Below, one piece after another: positions 8,880-17,850 of a DNA stretch of 64,000 nucleotides. Positions within the stretch are counted from its first letter, which is position 1; every line of letters starts with the position of its first letter. The notes under the pieces were generated by a model. That model did no database searches, had not been told where the DNA came from, and worked only from the letters and a program-made list of their open reading frames with translations. This DNA comes from Delftia tsuruhatensis NBRC 16741 (lineage in GTDB: Bacteria; Pseudomonadota; Gammaproteobacteria; Burkholderiales; Burkholderiaceae_C), in contig NZ_BCTO01000022.1 of NCBI RefSeq assembly GCF_001571325.1, positions 124,001-188,000 of the forward strand, given 5' to 3'. Made by a program: the position numbers and the translations under genes.

Positions 8880-9548
8880 CTACTCCTCCCAGCGCTGCTG
8901 GTAGGAGAACACGGGCAGGCGCCACTTGAAGCGGATGGCGGCCAGGCGCAGCGTGAGTCCGCCGGCAAAGCAGACGACGGTGCTGAGGTTGGAGCCCACG
9001 TCCAGCGTGCGCAGCCCCAGGAACAGCAGGCACACGGCCAGGGACACGCTGGCGTACAGCTCGCGCCGGAAGACGACCGGCACCTGGTTGCACAGCACGT
9101 CGCGCAGAATGCCGCCGCTGATGCCGGTCAGCATGCCCGACATCACCACCACCACGGGCGGGTAGCCCAGCTCCAGCGCCACGTTGCAGCCGATCAGCGA
9201 GAAGGCGATCAGCCCCATGGCGTCCAGCAGCAGAAAGACCTGCTTGAGATGGTGCATGTGGCGCGCCACGACGATGGTCAGCAGCCCGGCCGAGATGACC
9301 AGGTAGACATATTCAGGGTGCTGCGTCCAGCCGATGGGGTAGTGGCCCAGCACCATGTCGCGGATGGTGCCGCCGCCCAGCGCGGTGACGAAGGCGATCA
9401 CGGCCACGCCGAAGATGTCCATGTTGCGCCGGCCCGCCGCCAGCGCGCCCGACATGGCTTCGGCCGTGATGGCCACGAGGTAGATCACCAGCATGACGGT
9501 GAACTGCGATGCCTGGAACGATTCCAGCAGGGAGACGGATGGAAGCAC
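8880..9548 (-). CDS. UPF0126/TRIC-like membrane protein (YicG family)
   Basis: 222 residues from a GTG at 9548 with CGAGG about 8 nt upstream. The longer frame upstream codes unnatural sequence. There are six to seven membrane segments in two homologous halves, each with a glycine-rich motif (GGGTIRDMVLG and GGILRDVLCNQ). That internal duplication typifies UPF0126, bacterial relatives of trimeric intracellular cation channels and glycine exporters. Substrate is unknown here. It probably shares a transcript with mnmC. Confidence 0.85.
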   Translation of the reverse strand: MLPSVSLLESFQASQFTVMLVIYLVAITAEAMSGALAAGRRNMDIFGVAVIAFVTALGGGTIRDMVLGHYPIGWTQHPEYVYLVISAGLLTIVVARHMHHLKQVFLLLDAMGLIAFSLIGCNVALELGYPPVVVVMSGMLTGISGGILRDVLCNQVPVVFRRELYASVSLAVCLLFLGLRTLDVGSNLSTVVCFAGGLTLRLAAIRFKWRLPVFSYQQRWEE

Positions 9549-9670
9549 GGAAAACCTCGGATGAAGACCGGCCCGCGCCGCAGGGTGTGCGGCCACTGCG
9601 CCGTCCAGCGCAAGAAGGCGGGCATTGTAGGCGGTCTCTGGGCGGCGGCCGTTTGCGGCACCGCAAATGA

Positions 9671-9704
9671 AACCGCCCCCGGCGCGGTGCGACGGGGGCG
9701 GTGA
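9671..9704 (-). terminator. Terminator-like hairpin after yggX
   Basis: The stem CCGCCCCCG / CGGGGGCGG flanks a loop of about 14 nt. On the reverse strand it is followed by a short T-rich stretch (GTTTCATTT). It lies 17 bp past the yggX stop and would also separate it from the UPF0126 gene. Confidence 0.5.
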
Positions 9705-9720
9705 AAGGGCACGAAGCGGC

Positions 9721-9993
9721 TCAGGCCGTAGGAGGCACGTAGCCGGCCGCCGCATCGGCGCCGCCGCCGAAGAAGTGGTTTTCCATCTGGCGGGCCAGGT
9801 ACTGGCGGGCGCGTGCGTCGGCCAGGTTCAGACGGTTTTCGTTGACCAGCATCGTCTGGTGCTTGAGCCAGTCGGCCCAGGCCTGCTTGCTCACGCCTTC
9901 AAAAATGCGCTTGCCCAGCTCGCCGGGGTAGGGCGGGAAATCCAGGCCTTCAGCGTCAACGCCAAGCTTGATGCAGTGAACGGTACGTGCCAT
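9721..9993 (-). CDS. yggX: Probable Fe(2+)-trafficking protein YggX
   Basis: 90 residues, the family length. It opens [11 protein letters not shown] and contains the conserved [33 protein letters not shown] and MENHFFG segments. It is a small cytosolic protein linked to labile-iron handling and protection of Fe-S clusters from oxidation. The start at 9993 matches the family. The upstream in-frame extension (MLFPKHL...) is leader sequence. Confidence 0.93.
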   Translation of the reverse strand: MARTVHCIKLGVDAEGLDFPPYPGELGKRIFEGVSKQAWADWLKHQTMLVNENRLNLADARARQYLARQMENHFFGGGADAAAGYVPPTA

Positions 9994-10044
9994 GGGGAAT
10001 TGAGTCCTTGTCTTGCAGAGATTCAGATGTTTTGGGAATAACAA

Positions 10045-10137
10045 ACTGAAATCTTATTGGTTTGAGTTTTAAGAGTTGGCTTTGAGAATGCTTTCCACGG
10101 CACCAGACCGTCGTCTCCACTCTCTACCGACACTCCA
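10045..10137 (+). promoter_or_regulatory. Upstream region of the sulfate-binding protein gene
   Basis: A short AT-rich stretch between the divergent yggX and sbp starts, with several A/T tracts around 10030-10075. A CysB-type control region would be expected for a sulfur-starvation gene, but I cannot define a CysB box or a convincing -35/-10 pair. Confidence 0.3.
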
Positions 10138-11160
10138 ATGAAAATTCGCCGCCACTTTATCAAGTTTCCTGTCGCCGCCGGCCTGATCGCGGGCTTGACC
10201 CTGTCGGCTCTGCCGGCGTTGGCCCAGTCGGTGCAACTGCTCAATGTCTCCTACGATCCGACGCGCGAGCTGTACGTGGAATACAACCAGGCCTTCGCCA
10301 AGCACTGGAAGGCCAAGAGCGGCCAGGACGTGAGCGTCAAGCAGTCGCATGGCGGCTCGGGCAAGCAGGCGCGTTCGATCATCGACGGCATCGACGCCGA
10401 CGTGGCCACGCTGGCGCTGGCCGGCGACATCGACGCCCTGGTCAAGAACGGCAACCTGCTCAAGGCCGACTGGCAAAAGCGCCTGCCGCACAACTCGGCG
10501 CCCTACAGCTCCACCATCGTCTTCCTGGTGAAGAAGGGCAATCCCAAGAACCTCAAGGACTGGGACGACCTGGTCAAGCCCGGCGTGCAGGTGATCACGC
10601 CCAACCCCAAGACCAGCGGCGGTGCGCGCTGGAACTACCTGGCCGCCTGGGAATTCGCCAAGCGCAAGTACGGCGGCGACGCACAGGCCAAGGACTTCAT
10701 CGGCAAGCTGTTCAAGAACGTGCCCGTGCTGGACACGGGCGCGCGCGGCGCCACCATCACCTTCGTGCAGCGCGGCGTGGGCGATGTGCTGCTGGCCTGG
10801 GAGAACGAGGCCTTCCTGGCGCTCAAGGAGTTCGGTCCCGACAAGTTCCAGATCGTCGTGCCTTCGCTGTCCATCCTGGCCGAGCCTTCGGTGGCCGTGG
10901 TCGACAAGGTCGTGGACAAGAAGGGCACACGCGCCGTGGCCGAGGAGTACCTGAAGTACCTGTACTCCGAGGAAGGCCAGCGCATCGCCGGCCGCAACTA
11001 CTACCGTCCCACCGATGCCAAGGTCAAGGCCGAATTCGCGGACAAGTTCCCCAAGCTGGAGCTGGTCACCATCGACCAGGCCTTTGGCGGCTGGGCCAAG
11101 GCCGACAAGGACCACTTTGCCGACGGCGGCAGCTTCGACCAGATCTACACCAAGAAGTGA
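10138..11160 (+). CDS. sbp: Sulfate/thiosulfate ABC transporter substrate-binding protein
   Basis: 340 residues. The signal peptide ([17 protein letters not shown]) leads into [22 protein letters not shown], a diagnostic opening of Sbp/CysP proteins. [22 protein letters not shown] and [17 protein letters not shown] are the conserved sulfate-pocket segments. It binds sulfate in the periplasm for a CysTWA permease, which is not encoded nearby. Its position directly upstream of the ssu genes suggests common control by sulfur limitation. Confidence 0.92.
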   Translation: MKIRRHFIKFPVAAGLIAGLTLSALPALAQSVQLLNVSYDPTRELYVEYNQAFAKHWKAKSGQDVSVKQSHGGSGKQARSIIDGIDADVATLALAGDIDALVKNGNLLKADWQKRLPHNSAPYSSTIVFLVKKGNPKNLKDWDDLVKPGVQVITPNPKTSGGARWNYLAAWEFAKRKYGGDAQAKDFIGKLFKNVPVLDTGARGATITFVQRGVGDVLLAWENEAFLALKEFGPDKFQIVVPSLSILAEPSVAVVDKVVDKKGTRAVAEEYLKYLYSEEGQRIAGRNYYRPTDAKVKAEFADKFPKLELVTIDQAFGGWAKADKDHFADGGSFDQIYTKK

Positions 11161-11532
11161 GTGCGGCGCGCCGGCCCGGCCGGCGCCCACCCACTGAATT
11201 CACCCGCTTTCCCAGATCTCTGCCAACTACCACGATCCGCCATGTCCATCTTGCTGACTTCCCGCCACTCTTTGCAGGCCCCGCGCCGCACGGCGCAGGC
11301 AGGCGTGGTGGCATCCAGCTCTTTTCCTCGCTTCGAGACCATGGCCTTCGCCAGCCGGCGATGTAGCACCTGACGACTCCGTGCGGTGCGCCTGCAGGCC
11401 CGGCCCTGCAGGCGGCTGCCCCTTGCTCCGCCTTCCCTTTTTTTGTTTTCTGGCTGCATGCCGCGCGCATGCATGGGCAGCGCTTTGCCTGTGCGCCGCG
11501 CACCACGCACCACTCTTCCAAGGATGTCCGTC
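11161..11532 (+). other. sbp-ssuA intercistronic region with hairpins
   Basis: 372 bp without a confident gene. A perfect 9-bp GC stem sits at 11168-11186 right after the sbp stop. A weak 43-codon frame (11242-11373, no good ribosome site, ending RRCST) follows. Then comes a repeated CCTGCAGG stem at 11389-11411 and a T-rich tract near 11436-11448. The layout could uncouple sbp from ssu expression or act as a leader. I see no proof of either. Confidence 0.35.
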
Positions 11533-12534
11533 ATGGTCTCGTTTGATTCTTTCCCCCGACACACAGCCAACTGGCGCCGACGCCAACTGCTGGGCGCGGG
11601 CCTTGCCGCAGCAGTCGCCACGGTGGGCGGCCCGGCCCTGGCCCAGGACAAGGCGGGTGACCGCGTGCTGCGCGTGGGCCACCAAAAGGGCTGGCTGTCC
11701 ATCCTGAAGAGCCGGGGCACGCTGGAAAAGCGGCTGGCGCCGCTGGGCGTGTCGGTGCGCTGGATCGAGTTCAACGCCGGCCCCGTGCAGCTGGAGGCGC
11801 TGAACGTGGGCTCCATCGACTTCGGCGATGTGGGCGAGGCCCCGCCCATCTTTGCGCAGGCCGCAGGCGCACCCCTGGTCTATGCGGGCGCCACCGTGCC
11901 GCGCCCCGGGCTGGAGGCGGTGATCGTGCCCAAGGACTCGCCCATCCGCAGCGTGCAGGACCTCAAGGGCAAGCGCGTGGCCTACAACAAGGGCTCGAAC
12001 GTGCAGTACTTCCTGGTCAAGCTGCTGGAAAAGCATGGCCTGAAGTACGGCGATGTGCAGTCCGTCTTCCTGGCGCCGGCCGATGCGCGCGCCGCCTTCG
12101 AGCGCGGCTCCGTCGATGCCTGGCTGATCTGGGACCCCTTCCTGGCTGCCGCGCAAAAGACGCTGGACGCCCGCCTGCTGGCCGATGCCACGGGCGTGGT
12201 CAACAACCGCGCCTACTACTTCACCTCGCGCGATTTCGCCACGCGCAATGCCGATGTGCTGCGCATTGCCATCGAAGAGGTCGATGGGATTGACCGCTGG
12301 GCCTCGAAGAACCAGACGGCGGCGGCCGCCGAGCTGTCCAGCATCCTGGGCCTGGACAAGTCCATTACCGAGCTGTACCTGAGCCGTGCCCGCTTCGGCA
12401 CCTCGTCCGTGACGCGCGAGATCCTGGCCGAGCAGCAGCAGATCGCCGACACCTTCTTCGAGCTCAAGCTCATCCCCCGCAAGCTCAACCTGCTGCATGC
12501 CGCGCCGGTGGACCTGATCGCGTCGCGCCCCTGA
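11533..12534 (+). CDS. ssuA: Aliphatic sulfonate ABC transporter substrate-binding protein (first copy)
   Basis: 333 residues. ATG 11533 has AAGGA nine nt upstream; ATG 11524 overlaps that site. An N-terminal RRRQLLGAGLAAA segment suggests Tat or Sec export. Family marks are LRVGHQKGWLSILKSRGTLEKRL, WIEFNAGPVQLEALNVGSIDFG and DAWLIWDPFLAAAQ. It captures alkanesulfonates in the periplasm for SsuBC. It heads a tight same-strand run ssuA-ssuA-ssuD-ssuC-ssuB. Confidence 0.9.
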   Translation: MVSFDSFPRHTANWRRRQLLGAGLAAAVATVGGPALAQDKAGDRVLRVGHQKGWLSILKSRGTLEKRLAPLGVSVRWIEFNAGPVQLEALNVGSIDFGDVGEAPPIFAQAAGAPLVYAGATVPRPGLEAVIVPKDSPIRSVQDLKGKRVAYNKGSNVQYFLVKLLEKHGLKYGDVQSVFLAPADARAAFERGSVDAWLIWDPFLAAAQKTLDARLLADATGVVNNRAYYFTSRDFATRNADVLRIAIEEVDGIDRWASKNQTAAAAELSSILGLDKSITELYLSRARFGTSSVTREILAEQQQIADTFFELKLIPRKLNLLHAAPVDLIASRP

Positions 12535-12557
12535 GCCCACTGCAAGGAGTCCGCACC

Positions 12558-13613
12558 ATGAATGCCAATTCCAAGAAGCCCCGCCTGGACCGCGTGCGCC
12601 GCCAGGCCCTGCAACTGCTGGGCACCACCGCCTTCAGCTGGAGCCTGGCCGGCCAGTACGCACGCGCCGAGACGCCGGCCGCCGTGGCCGGGCCCGAGCA
12701 GTTGCGCATCGGCTACCAGAAGTCGGCCGTCAACCTGGTCATCCTCAAGCAGCAAGGCGTGCTGGAAAAGCGCTTTGCGGGCACCAAGGTCAGCTGGCTG
12801 GAGTTTCCGGCCGGCCCCCAGCTGCTGGAGGCCCTGGCCGCCGGCAGCCTGGATTTCGGCCTGACCGGCGATTCACCCCCGGTCTTTGCCCAGGCCGCGG
12901 GCCGCGACCTGCTGTACGTGGGCGCCGAGCCGCCCAAGCCCGAAAGCTCGGCGATTCTCGTGCCGTCGGACTCGCCGCTGCGCGCCCTGGCCGATCTCAA
13001 GGGCCGGCGCGTGGCGCTGCAAAAAGGCTCCAGCGCCCATTACCTGCTGGTGCGTGCGCTGGACAAGGCGGGCCTGGCCTGGAACGAGATCCAGCCCGTG
13101 TACCTGGCCCCGGCCGATGCGCGCGCCGCTTTCGAGCGCAAGAGCGTGGACGCCTGGGCCATCTGGGACCCGTTCTACGCGGCCACCGAGCTGGCGATTC
13201 GCCCGCGCGTGCTGGCCAATGGCGAAGGCCTGTCGGGTAACGCCTCGTTCTACCTGGCCGCGCGCGGACTGGTGGAGCGCCATCCGCAGGTGCTGCGCGC
13301 GCTGTTCGACGAGCTCACGCGCGCCGATCGCCTGGCCCAGAGCGCACGCCAGGAGGCCGTGGCCCTGGTGGCCGGCTTCAGCGGCCTGGATGCGGCGGTG
13401 GTCAGCCGCTTCATTGCGCGCCGGCCCAGCTCCCCCGTGGGCCTGCTGGCTGCGCAGACCGTGGTGGAGCAGCAGCGCGTGGCCGATGCATTTTTTCGGC
13501 TGGGCCTGATTCCGCGCCAGGTACAGGTGGCCGACATCGTCTGGCGGCCCTCGGCGGCCGAGTACGCGCGGCTGGCCGAGCCTGCGGCGGCACGGCCTTC
13601 TTCCGCCCTTTGA
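12558..13613 (+). CDS. ssuA: Aliphatic sulfonate ABC transporter substrate-binding protein (second copy)
   Basis: 351 residues, with AAGGAG upstream of ATG 12558. It is a clear paralogue of the preceding gene (IGYQKSAVNLVILKQQGVLEKRF; FPAGPQLLEALAAGSLDFGLTGDSPP; DAWAIWDPFYAATE), but the two differ widely, so they arose by old duplication or separate acquisition. Two receptors feeding one SsuBC channel would widen the sulfonate range. The signal region RRQALQLLGTTAFSWSLA supports export. Confidence 0.88.
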   Translation: MNANSKKPRLDRVRRQALQLLGTTAFSWSLAGQYARAETPAAVAGPEQLRIGYQKSAVNLVILKQQGVLEKRFAGTKVSWLEFPAGPQLLEALAAGSLDFGLTGDSPPVFAQAAGRDLLYVGAEPPKPESSAILVPSDSPLRALADLKGRRVALQKGSSAHYLLVRALDKAGLAWNEIQPVYLAPADARAAFERKSVDAWAIWDPFYAATELAIRPRVLANGEGLSGNASFYLAARGLVERHPQVLRALFDELTRADRLAQSARQEAVALVAGFSGLDAAVVSRFIARRPSSPVGLLAAQTVVEQQRVADAFFRLGLIPRQVQVADIVWRPSAAEYARLAEPAAARPSSAL

Positions 13614-13651
13614 TTTCCTTCCTCGATTCCGTCCCCTGACTGGAGCAGCGC

Positions 13652-14812
13652 ATGCAGGTTTTCTGGTTCATTCCCACCCACGGCGACAGCCGCTACCTCG
13701 GCACGGCCGAGGGCGCCCGCCCGCTCAGCCACGACTATGTCAAGCAGGTCGCCATCGCGGCCGACAGCCTGGGCTACGAGGGCGTGCTGATTCCCACGGG
13801 CCGCTCCTGCGAGGACCCCTGGGTCGTCGCCTCCAGCCTGATTCCGGTCACCAGGCGCCTGAAGTTCCTGGTCGCCGTGCGGCCCGGCCTGCACCAGCCC
13901 AGCCTGGCGGCGCGCATGGCGGCCTCGTTCGACCGCCTGTCGGGCGGGCGGCTGCTGATCAACCTGGTCACGGGCGGCGACCGTGCCGAGCTGGAGGGCG
14001 ACGGCGTCTTCCTCGACCATGCGCAGCGCTACGAGCAATCGGCCGAGTTCATCCGCATCTGGCGCGAGATCCTTGAGCGCAGCCATGAGGGCGGCACGCT
14101 CGACTACGAAGGTGAACACCTCTCGGTCAAGGGCGCCAAGCTGTTGTTCCCGCCGCTGCAAAAGCCGTATCCGCCCGTGTACTTCGGCGGTTCGTCCGAG
14201 GCCGCGCACGACCTGGCCGCCGAGCAGGTCGATGCCTACCTGACCTGGGGCGAGCCCCCGGCCGAGGTGGCCAAGAAGATTGCCGATGTGCGCGAGAAGG
14301 CGGCGCGCCATGGCCGCAGCGTGAAGTTCGGCATCCGCCTGCACGTCATCGTGCGCGAGACCGAGGACGAGGCCTGGGCCGATGCCGATCGCCTGATCAG
14401 CCGCCTCAAGGACGAGACCGTGGTTCAGGCCCAGGCCGCCTTCGCGCGCATGGACTCGGAAGGCCAGCGCCGCATGGCCGCCCTGCATGCCGGCGGCAGC
14501 CGCCGCACGCGGGCCGAGCTGGAGATCAGCCCCAACCTCTGGGCCGGCGTGGGCCTGGTGCGCGGCGGCGCGGGCACGGCCCTGGTGGGCGATGCGCAGA
14601 CCGTGGCCGACCGCATCAAGGAGTACGCGGACCTGGGCATAGACACCTTCGTGCTGTCCGGCTATCCGCACCTGGAAGAGGCCTACCGCTTTGCCGAGCT
14701 GGTCTTCCCGCTGCTGCCGCTGTCCGTGCGCGACAGGCTGGCTGGCGGCGTGGGCGGGCCGCTGGGCGAGACCGTTGCCAACCTGTACTCGCCGCGCGCG
14801 TCGCAAAGCTGA
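13652..14812 (+). CDS. ssuD: FMNH2-dependent alkanesulfonate monooxygenase
   Basis: 386 residues, the family length. It opens [18 protein letters not shown] and carries the bacterial-luciferase-type barrel signatures ([68 protein letters not shown]). It oxidises alkanesulfonates to aldehyde and sulfite using reduced FMN, giving sulfur during sulfate starvation. No ssuE flavin reductase is present in this cluster, so FMNH2 must come from elsewhere. Confidence 0.94.
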   Translation: MQVFWFIPTHGDSRYLGTAEGARPLSHDYVKQVAIAADSLGYEGVLIPTGRSCEDPWVVASSLIPVTRRLKFLVAVRPGLHQPSLAARMAASFDRLSGGRLLINLVTGGDRAELEGDGVFLDHAQRYEQSAEFIRIWREILERSHEGGTLDYEGEHLSVKGAKLLFPPLQKPYPPVYFGGSSEAAHDLAAEQVDAYLTWGEPPAEVAKKIADVREKAARHGRSVKFGIRLHVIVRETEDEAWADADRLISRLKDETVVQAQAAFARMDSEGQRRMAALHAGGSRRTRAELEISPNLWAGVGLVRGGAGTALVGDAQTVADRIKEYADLGIDTFVLSGYPHLEEAYRFAELVFPLLPLSVRDRLAGGVGGPLGETVANLYSPRASQS

Positions 14813-14823
14813 GGGAGTCACGC

Positions 14824-15675
14824 ATGTCCGATGCACGTACCGTTACTGCGCTGCCGGCCTCCTCGGCCCCCCCGGCCGGCGATGCCTGGTCGCCGCTGCT
14901 GCGCTTTGCGGCCGGCGTGGGCCGCCGCCTGGTGCCCTGGCTGGTGCCGCTGGCGCTGATCGCCGTCTGGCAGGCCGCCTCGGCGTGGGGCTGGCTGTCC
15001 ACGCGGGTGCTGCCCGCTCCGCTGGATGTGCTGCGCGCCGCGCAGGCGCTGGCCGAGTCGGGAGAGCTGCTCAAGCATGTGCAGGTGAGCGCGGGCCGCG
15101 CGCTGGGTGGCCTGGCCATCGGCGGCGGGCTGGGGCTGGCGCTGGGCCTGCTCACGGGCTCGCTGCGCTGGGCGGAGACGCTGCTGGACTCCACCATCCA
15201 GATGGTGCGCAACATTCCCGCGCTGGCGCTGATTCCGCTGGTCATCCTGTGGTTCGGCATCGACGAGAGCGCCAAGCTGTTCCTGATCAGCGTGTCGGTG
15301 TTCTTTCCCATCTACCTGAACACCTTCCACGGCATACGCAATGTGGACCCTGCGCTGATCGAGATGGGGCGCAGCTACGGCCTCACGCGCTGGCAGCTGT
15401 ACCGCGAGGTCATCCTGCCGGGCGCGCTGTCCTCCATCCTGGTGGGCCTGCGTTTTTCGCTGGGCCTGATGTGGGTGATCCTGATCGTGGCCGAGACCAT
15501 CTCGGCGCAGTCGGGCATCGGCTACCTGACCATGAACGCCCGCGAGTTCCTGCAGACCGACGTGGTGCTGGTCGGCATCCTGCTGTACGCCCTGCTGGGC
15601 AAGCTGGCCGACTGGTTTGCGCGTGCGCTGGAGCACTGGTGGCTGCGCTGGCATCCGGGCTACCAGCCCAAGTGA
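14824..15675 (+). CDS. ssuC: Aliphatic sulfonate ABC transporter permease
   Basis: 283 residues with about six membrane segments. The EAA-type cytoplasmic loop reads EMGRSYGLTRWQLYREVILPGALSSI. MVRNIPALALIPLVILWFGI and AQSGIGYLTMNAREFLQTD are typical of SsuC/TauC. GGAG lies upstream and only 11 bp separate it from ssuD. It forms the membrane channel of the sulfonate importer. Confidence 0.92.
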   Translation: MSDARTVTALPASSAPPAGDAWSPLLRFAAGVGRRLVPWLVPLALIAVWQAASAWGWLSTRVLPAPLDVLRAAQALAESGELLKHVQVSAGRALGGLAIGGGLGLALGLLTGSLRWAETLLDSTIQMVRNIPALALIPLVILWFGIDESAKLFLISVSVFFPIYLNTFHGIRNVDPALIEMGRSYGLTRWQLYREVILPGALSSILVGLRFSLGLMWVILIVAETISAQSGIGYLTMNAREFLQTDVVLVGILLYALLGKLADWFARALEHWWLRWHPGYQPK

Positions 15676-15690
15676 CACAAGGAGCACGAC

Positions 15691-16671
15691 ATGAGCCGAT
15701 GGAACCGCATGAAGACCACGCTGGCACAGGCCGTGGAGCTGAACACCACCGCGCCGGCGATGGCCTGGGAGGCCTCGTTCGACGCCGATGGCCTGGACGT
15801 CAGCGACCACCTGGCCCAGAACGACGATGCGCCGCAGTCCGCATCCCCCCAATCCGCACCGCGCCGTGGCGTGCGCCTGCAGGCCGGCGGGCTGACCAAG
15901 CGCTACGGCCAGCGCGAGGTGCTGCACGAAGTGCAGCTGCAGGTGGAGCCTGGCGAATTCGTCGCCATCGTGGGCCGCAGCGGCTGCGGCAAGAGCACCT
16001 TGCTGCGCCTGGTCGCAGGCCTGGAACAGGCCACGGCCGGCACCCTGCTGCTGGACGGCGAGCCCGCCCGCGCCGTGCAGGGCGCGCAGGGCGGCACGCG
16101 CATCATGTTCCAGGATGCGCGCCTGCTGCCCTGGCGGCGCGTGCTGGCCAATGTGACGCTGGGCCTGCCCGCCTCGGCCCAGGAACGTGGCCGCGAAGTG
16201 CTGGCCCAGGTCGGCCTGGCCGACCGCGAGGGCGAATGGCCGGCGCGCCTGTCCGGCGGCCAGCGCCAGCGCGTGGCCCTGGCGCGCGCCCTGGTGCACC
16301 GCCCGCAACTGCTGCTGCTGGACGAGCCGCTGGGCGCGCTCGATGCGCTCACCCGCATAGAGATGCACCGCCTGATCGAAGGCCTGTGGCAGAGCCACGG
16401 CTTCACGGCCCTGCTGGTCACGCATGACGTGCAGGAGGCCGTGGCCCTGGCCGACCGCGTGGTGCTGATCGAGGACGGCCGCATCGCGCTGGACGAACGC
16501 ATTGCCCTGCCACGGCCGCGCGTGCACGGCAGCGTGGCGCTGGCGGCCATCGAGCAACGCATTCTCGACCGCGTGCTGCAAAAGCCCGCCGCCGAGCCCG
16601 ACTCCAACCCCCTGACCGACACCACGGCCTGGCCCGGCGTGCCGGCCCATGGCCTGCGCTGGGCGGTCTGA
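15691..16671 (+). CDS. ssuB: Aliphatic sulfonate ABC transporter ATP-binding protein
   Basis: 326 residues. A roughly 65-residue N-terminal extension precedes the ATPase core, longer than in E. coli SsuB. Walker A ([11 protein letters not shown]), Q-loop ([13 protein letters not shown]), signature ([15 protein letters not shown]), Walker B ([12 protein letters not shown]) and switch His ([11 protein letters not shown]) are intact. It energises SsuC. It lies 15 bp after ssuC and closes the ssu run. Confidence 0.92.
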   Translation: MSRWNRMKTTLAQAVELNTTAPAMAWEASFDADGLDVSDHLAQNDDAPQSASPQSAPRRGVRLQAGGLTKRYGQREVLHEVQLQVEPGEFVAIVGRSGCGKSTLLRLVAGLEQATAGTLLLDGEPARAVQGAQGGTRIMFQDARLLPWRRVLANVTLGLPASAQERGREVLAQVGLADREGEWPARLSGGQRQRVALARALVHRPQLLLLDEPLGALDALTRIEMHRLIEGLWQSHGFTALLVTHDVQEAVALADRVVLIEDGRIALDERIALPRPRVHGSVALAAIEQRILDRVLQKPAAEPDSNPLTDTTAWPGVPAHGLRWAV

Positions 16672-16725
16672 CTTTTCGTTTTCCCCAACCTTCCTTTGAT
16701 TCCTTTTGATCCCCAGGAGAAAAAC

Positions 16726-16941
16726 ATGTCCATTCAAGCCATCAACGTGCGCAACCAGTTCAAGGGCCAGGTGCGCGAAATCATCCGAGGCGACGTTGTC
16801 TCCGAAGTCGATGTGCAGACGCCCTGGGGCGTGGTCACTTCGGTGATCACCACGCGCTCGGTGGACGAGCTGGGCCTGGTCGTGGGCTCCGACGTGGTGG
16901 CCCTGGTCAAGTCCACCGAAGTGTCCATTGCCAAGCTCTGA
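16726..16941 (+). CDS. Molbindin (Mop/TOBE-domain) molybdate-binding protein
   Basis: 71 residues, one Mop domain. NVRNQFKGQVREIIRGDVVSEVDVQT and VGSDVVALVKSTEVSIAKL are the standard beta-strand repeats of Mop. CAGGAGA lies 5 nt upstream. Molbindins form oligomers that store molybdate or related oxyanions in the cytoplasm. The gene stands 54 bp after ssuB. A role in oxyanion buffering alongside sulfonate uptake, or in the molybdenum economy suggested by the ModE-like site at 6.8 kb, is inferred. Confidence 0.88.
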   Translation: MSIQAINVRNQFKGQVREIIRGDVVSEVDVQTPWGVVTSVITTRSVDELGLVVGSDVVALVKSTEVSIAKL

Positions 16942-16969
16942 GGCCAGGCACTGAAGGCACTGCCGATGC

Positions 16970-17449
16970 TCAACCGCCCCAGAGCATCGGCTTGTTGACC
17001 ATGAGGTAGTAGGTCACGGCCATGGCGATGAAGGCCGGGTAGCCCAGCGCCTCCCAGCGCCGGGCGTAGACGGCATACAGCGCGGGCAGGGCGGCCTGCG
17101 CTGCGTGCGCGCCGCGCGCCATGGCGGCCATGCGCACCTGCAGCCAGACCACGGGCAGCCAGCAGGCGCCGGCCAGCAGGTACAGGCCCAGCGACAGTGC
17201 CAGCCACGGCGTGGTCAACGGCCAGCCCGCCATATGGGCCAGGGCAATGCCGCTCACAGGCTGTATGACCACGCAGGGCGTGGTAAACCACCAGTCCGCA
17301 CGCACCACCAGGCGGCTGACCACGGCCTGGGCAGCGACGCTGCCGCTGCGGTTGGCGAAGAACATGTAGAAGGCCGAGCCCAGGCCGGTGCCGACCAGCA
17401 GCACGCTGGACGCGATATGCAGCGTCTTGAGCAACAGGTAGAGATTCAT
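16970..17449 (-). CDS. DUF2269 family membrane protein
   Basis: 159 residues with four hydrophobic segments. The opening MNLYLLLKTLHIASSVLLVGTGLGSAFYMFF and the later RADWWFTTPCVVIQPVSGIAL are typical of DUF2269 (predicted integral membrane proteins with conserved His and Trp). Function unknown. It is last in a coupled operon: its ATG at 17449 overlaps the stop of the DoxX-like gene. Confidence 0.8.
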   Translation of the reverse strand: MNLYLLLKTLHIASSVLLVGTGLGSAFYMFFANRSGSVAAQAVVSRLVVRADWWFTTPCVVIQPVSGIALAHMAGWPLTTPWLALSLGLYLLAGACWLPVVWLQVRMAAMARGAHAAQAALPALYAVYARRWEALGYPAFIAMAVTYYLMVNKPMLWGG

Positions 17450-17850
17450 GCGGACTCCTTGGACGTGACGGGCGCCGACATCAGGTGCAGCAGCATGGCT
17501 GCGATCGGCAGGTTCTTGAGCAGCGGCCCCAGCGGATGCAGCCACAGTGTGGGCTGCAGCACCGTGGCCAGCACCGTCATTGCAGCCATCAGCAGCAAAG
17601 CCGCCAGATAGCTCTCCCGGCCCGGCCGCAGCCACAGCGCCATGCCCACGGCCAGGTCGGCGAGCAGGCCGCTCCAGATCAGGTATGTCTGCCAGCGCGC
17701 ATCGTGGATGCCGGCATCGGCCAGCACCTGCACGCTCAGGCCGCGGTGCTCGATGGCGCTGACCAGGGCCGTGCCCAGCCAGACGGCGATCAGGCTCAAG
17801 TGCATGGTGCGCAGCGGCGCTGGAACGGTGCGAGAGCGGCGCTCATCCAT
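17446..17850 (-). CDS. DoxX-like four-helix membrane protein
   Basis: 134 residues from ATG 17850, overlapping the SDR gene stop (17843). Four membrane segments. The arrangement HLSLIAVWLGTALVSAIEHRGLSVQVLADAGI and LPIAAMLLHLMS fits DoxX-like proteins, which often accompany NAD(P)-binding SDR genes. The exact family is uncertain. It is co-transcribed with the SDR and DUF2269 genes under the GbsR-type regulator. Confidence 0.7.
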   Translation of the reverse strand: MDERRSRTVPAPLRTMHLSLIAVWLGTALVSAIEHRGLSVQVLADAGIHDARWQTYLIWSGLLADLAVGMALWLRPGRESYLAALLLMAAMTVLATVLQPTLWLHPLGPLLKNLPIAAMLLHLMSAPVTSKESA

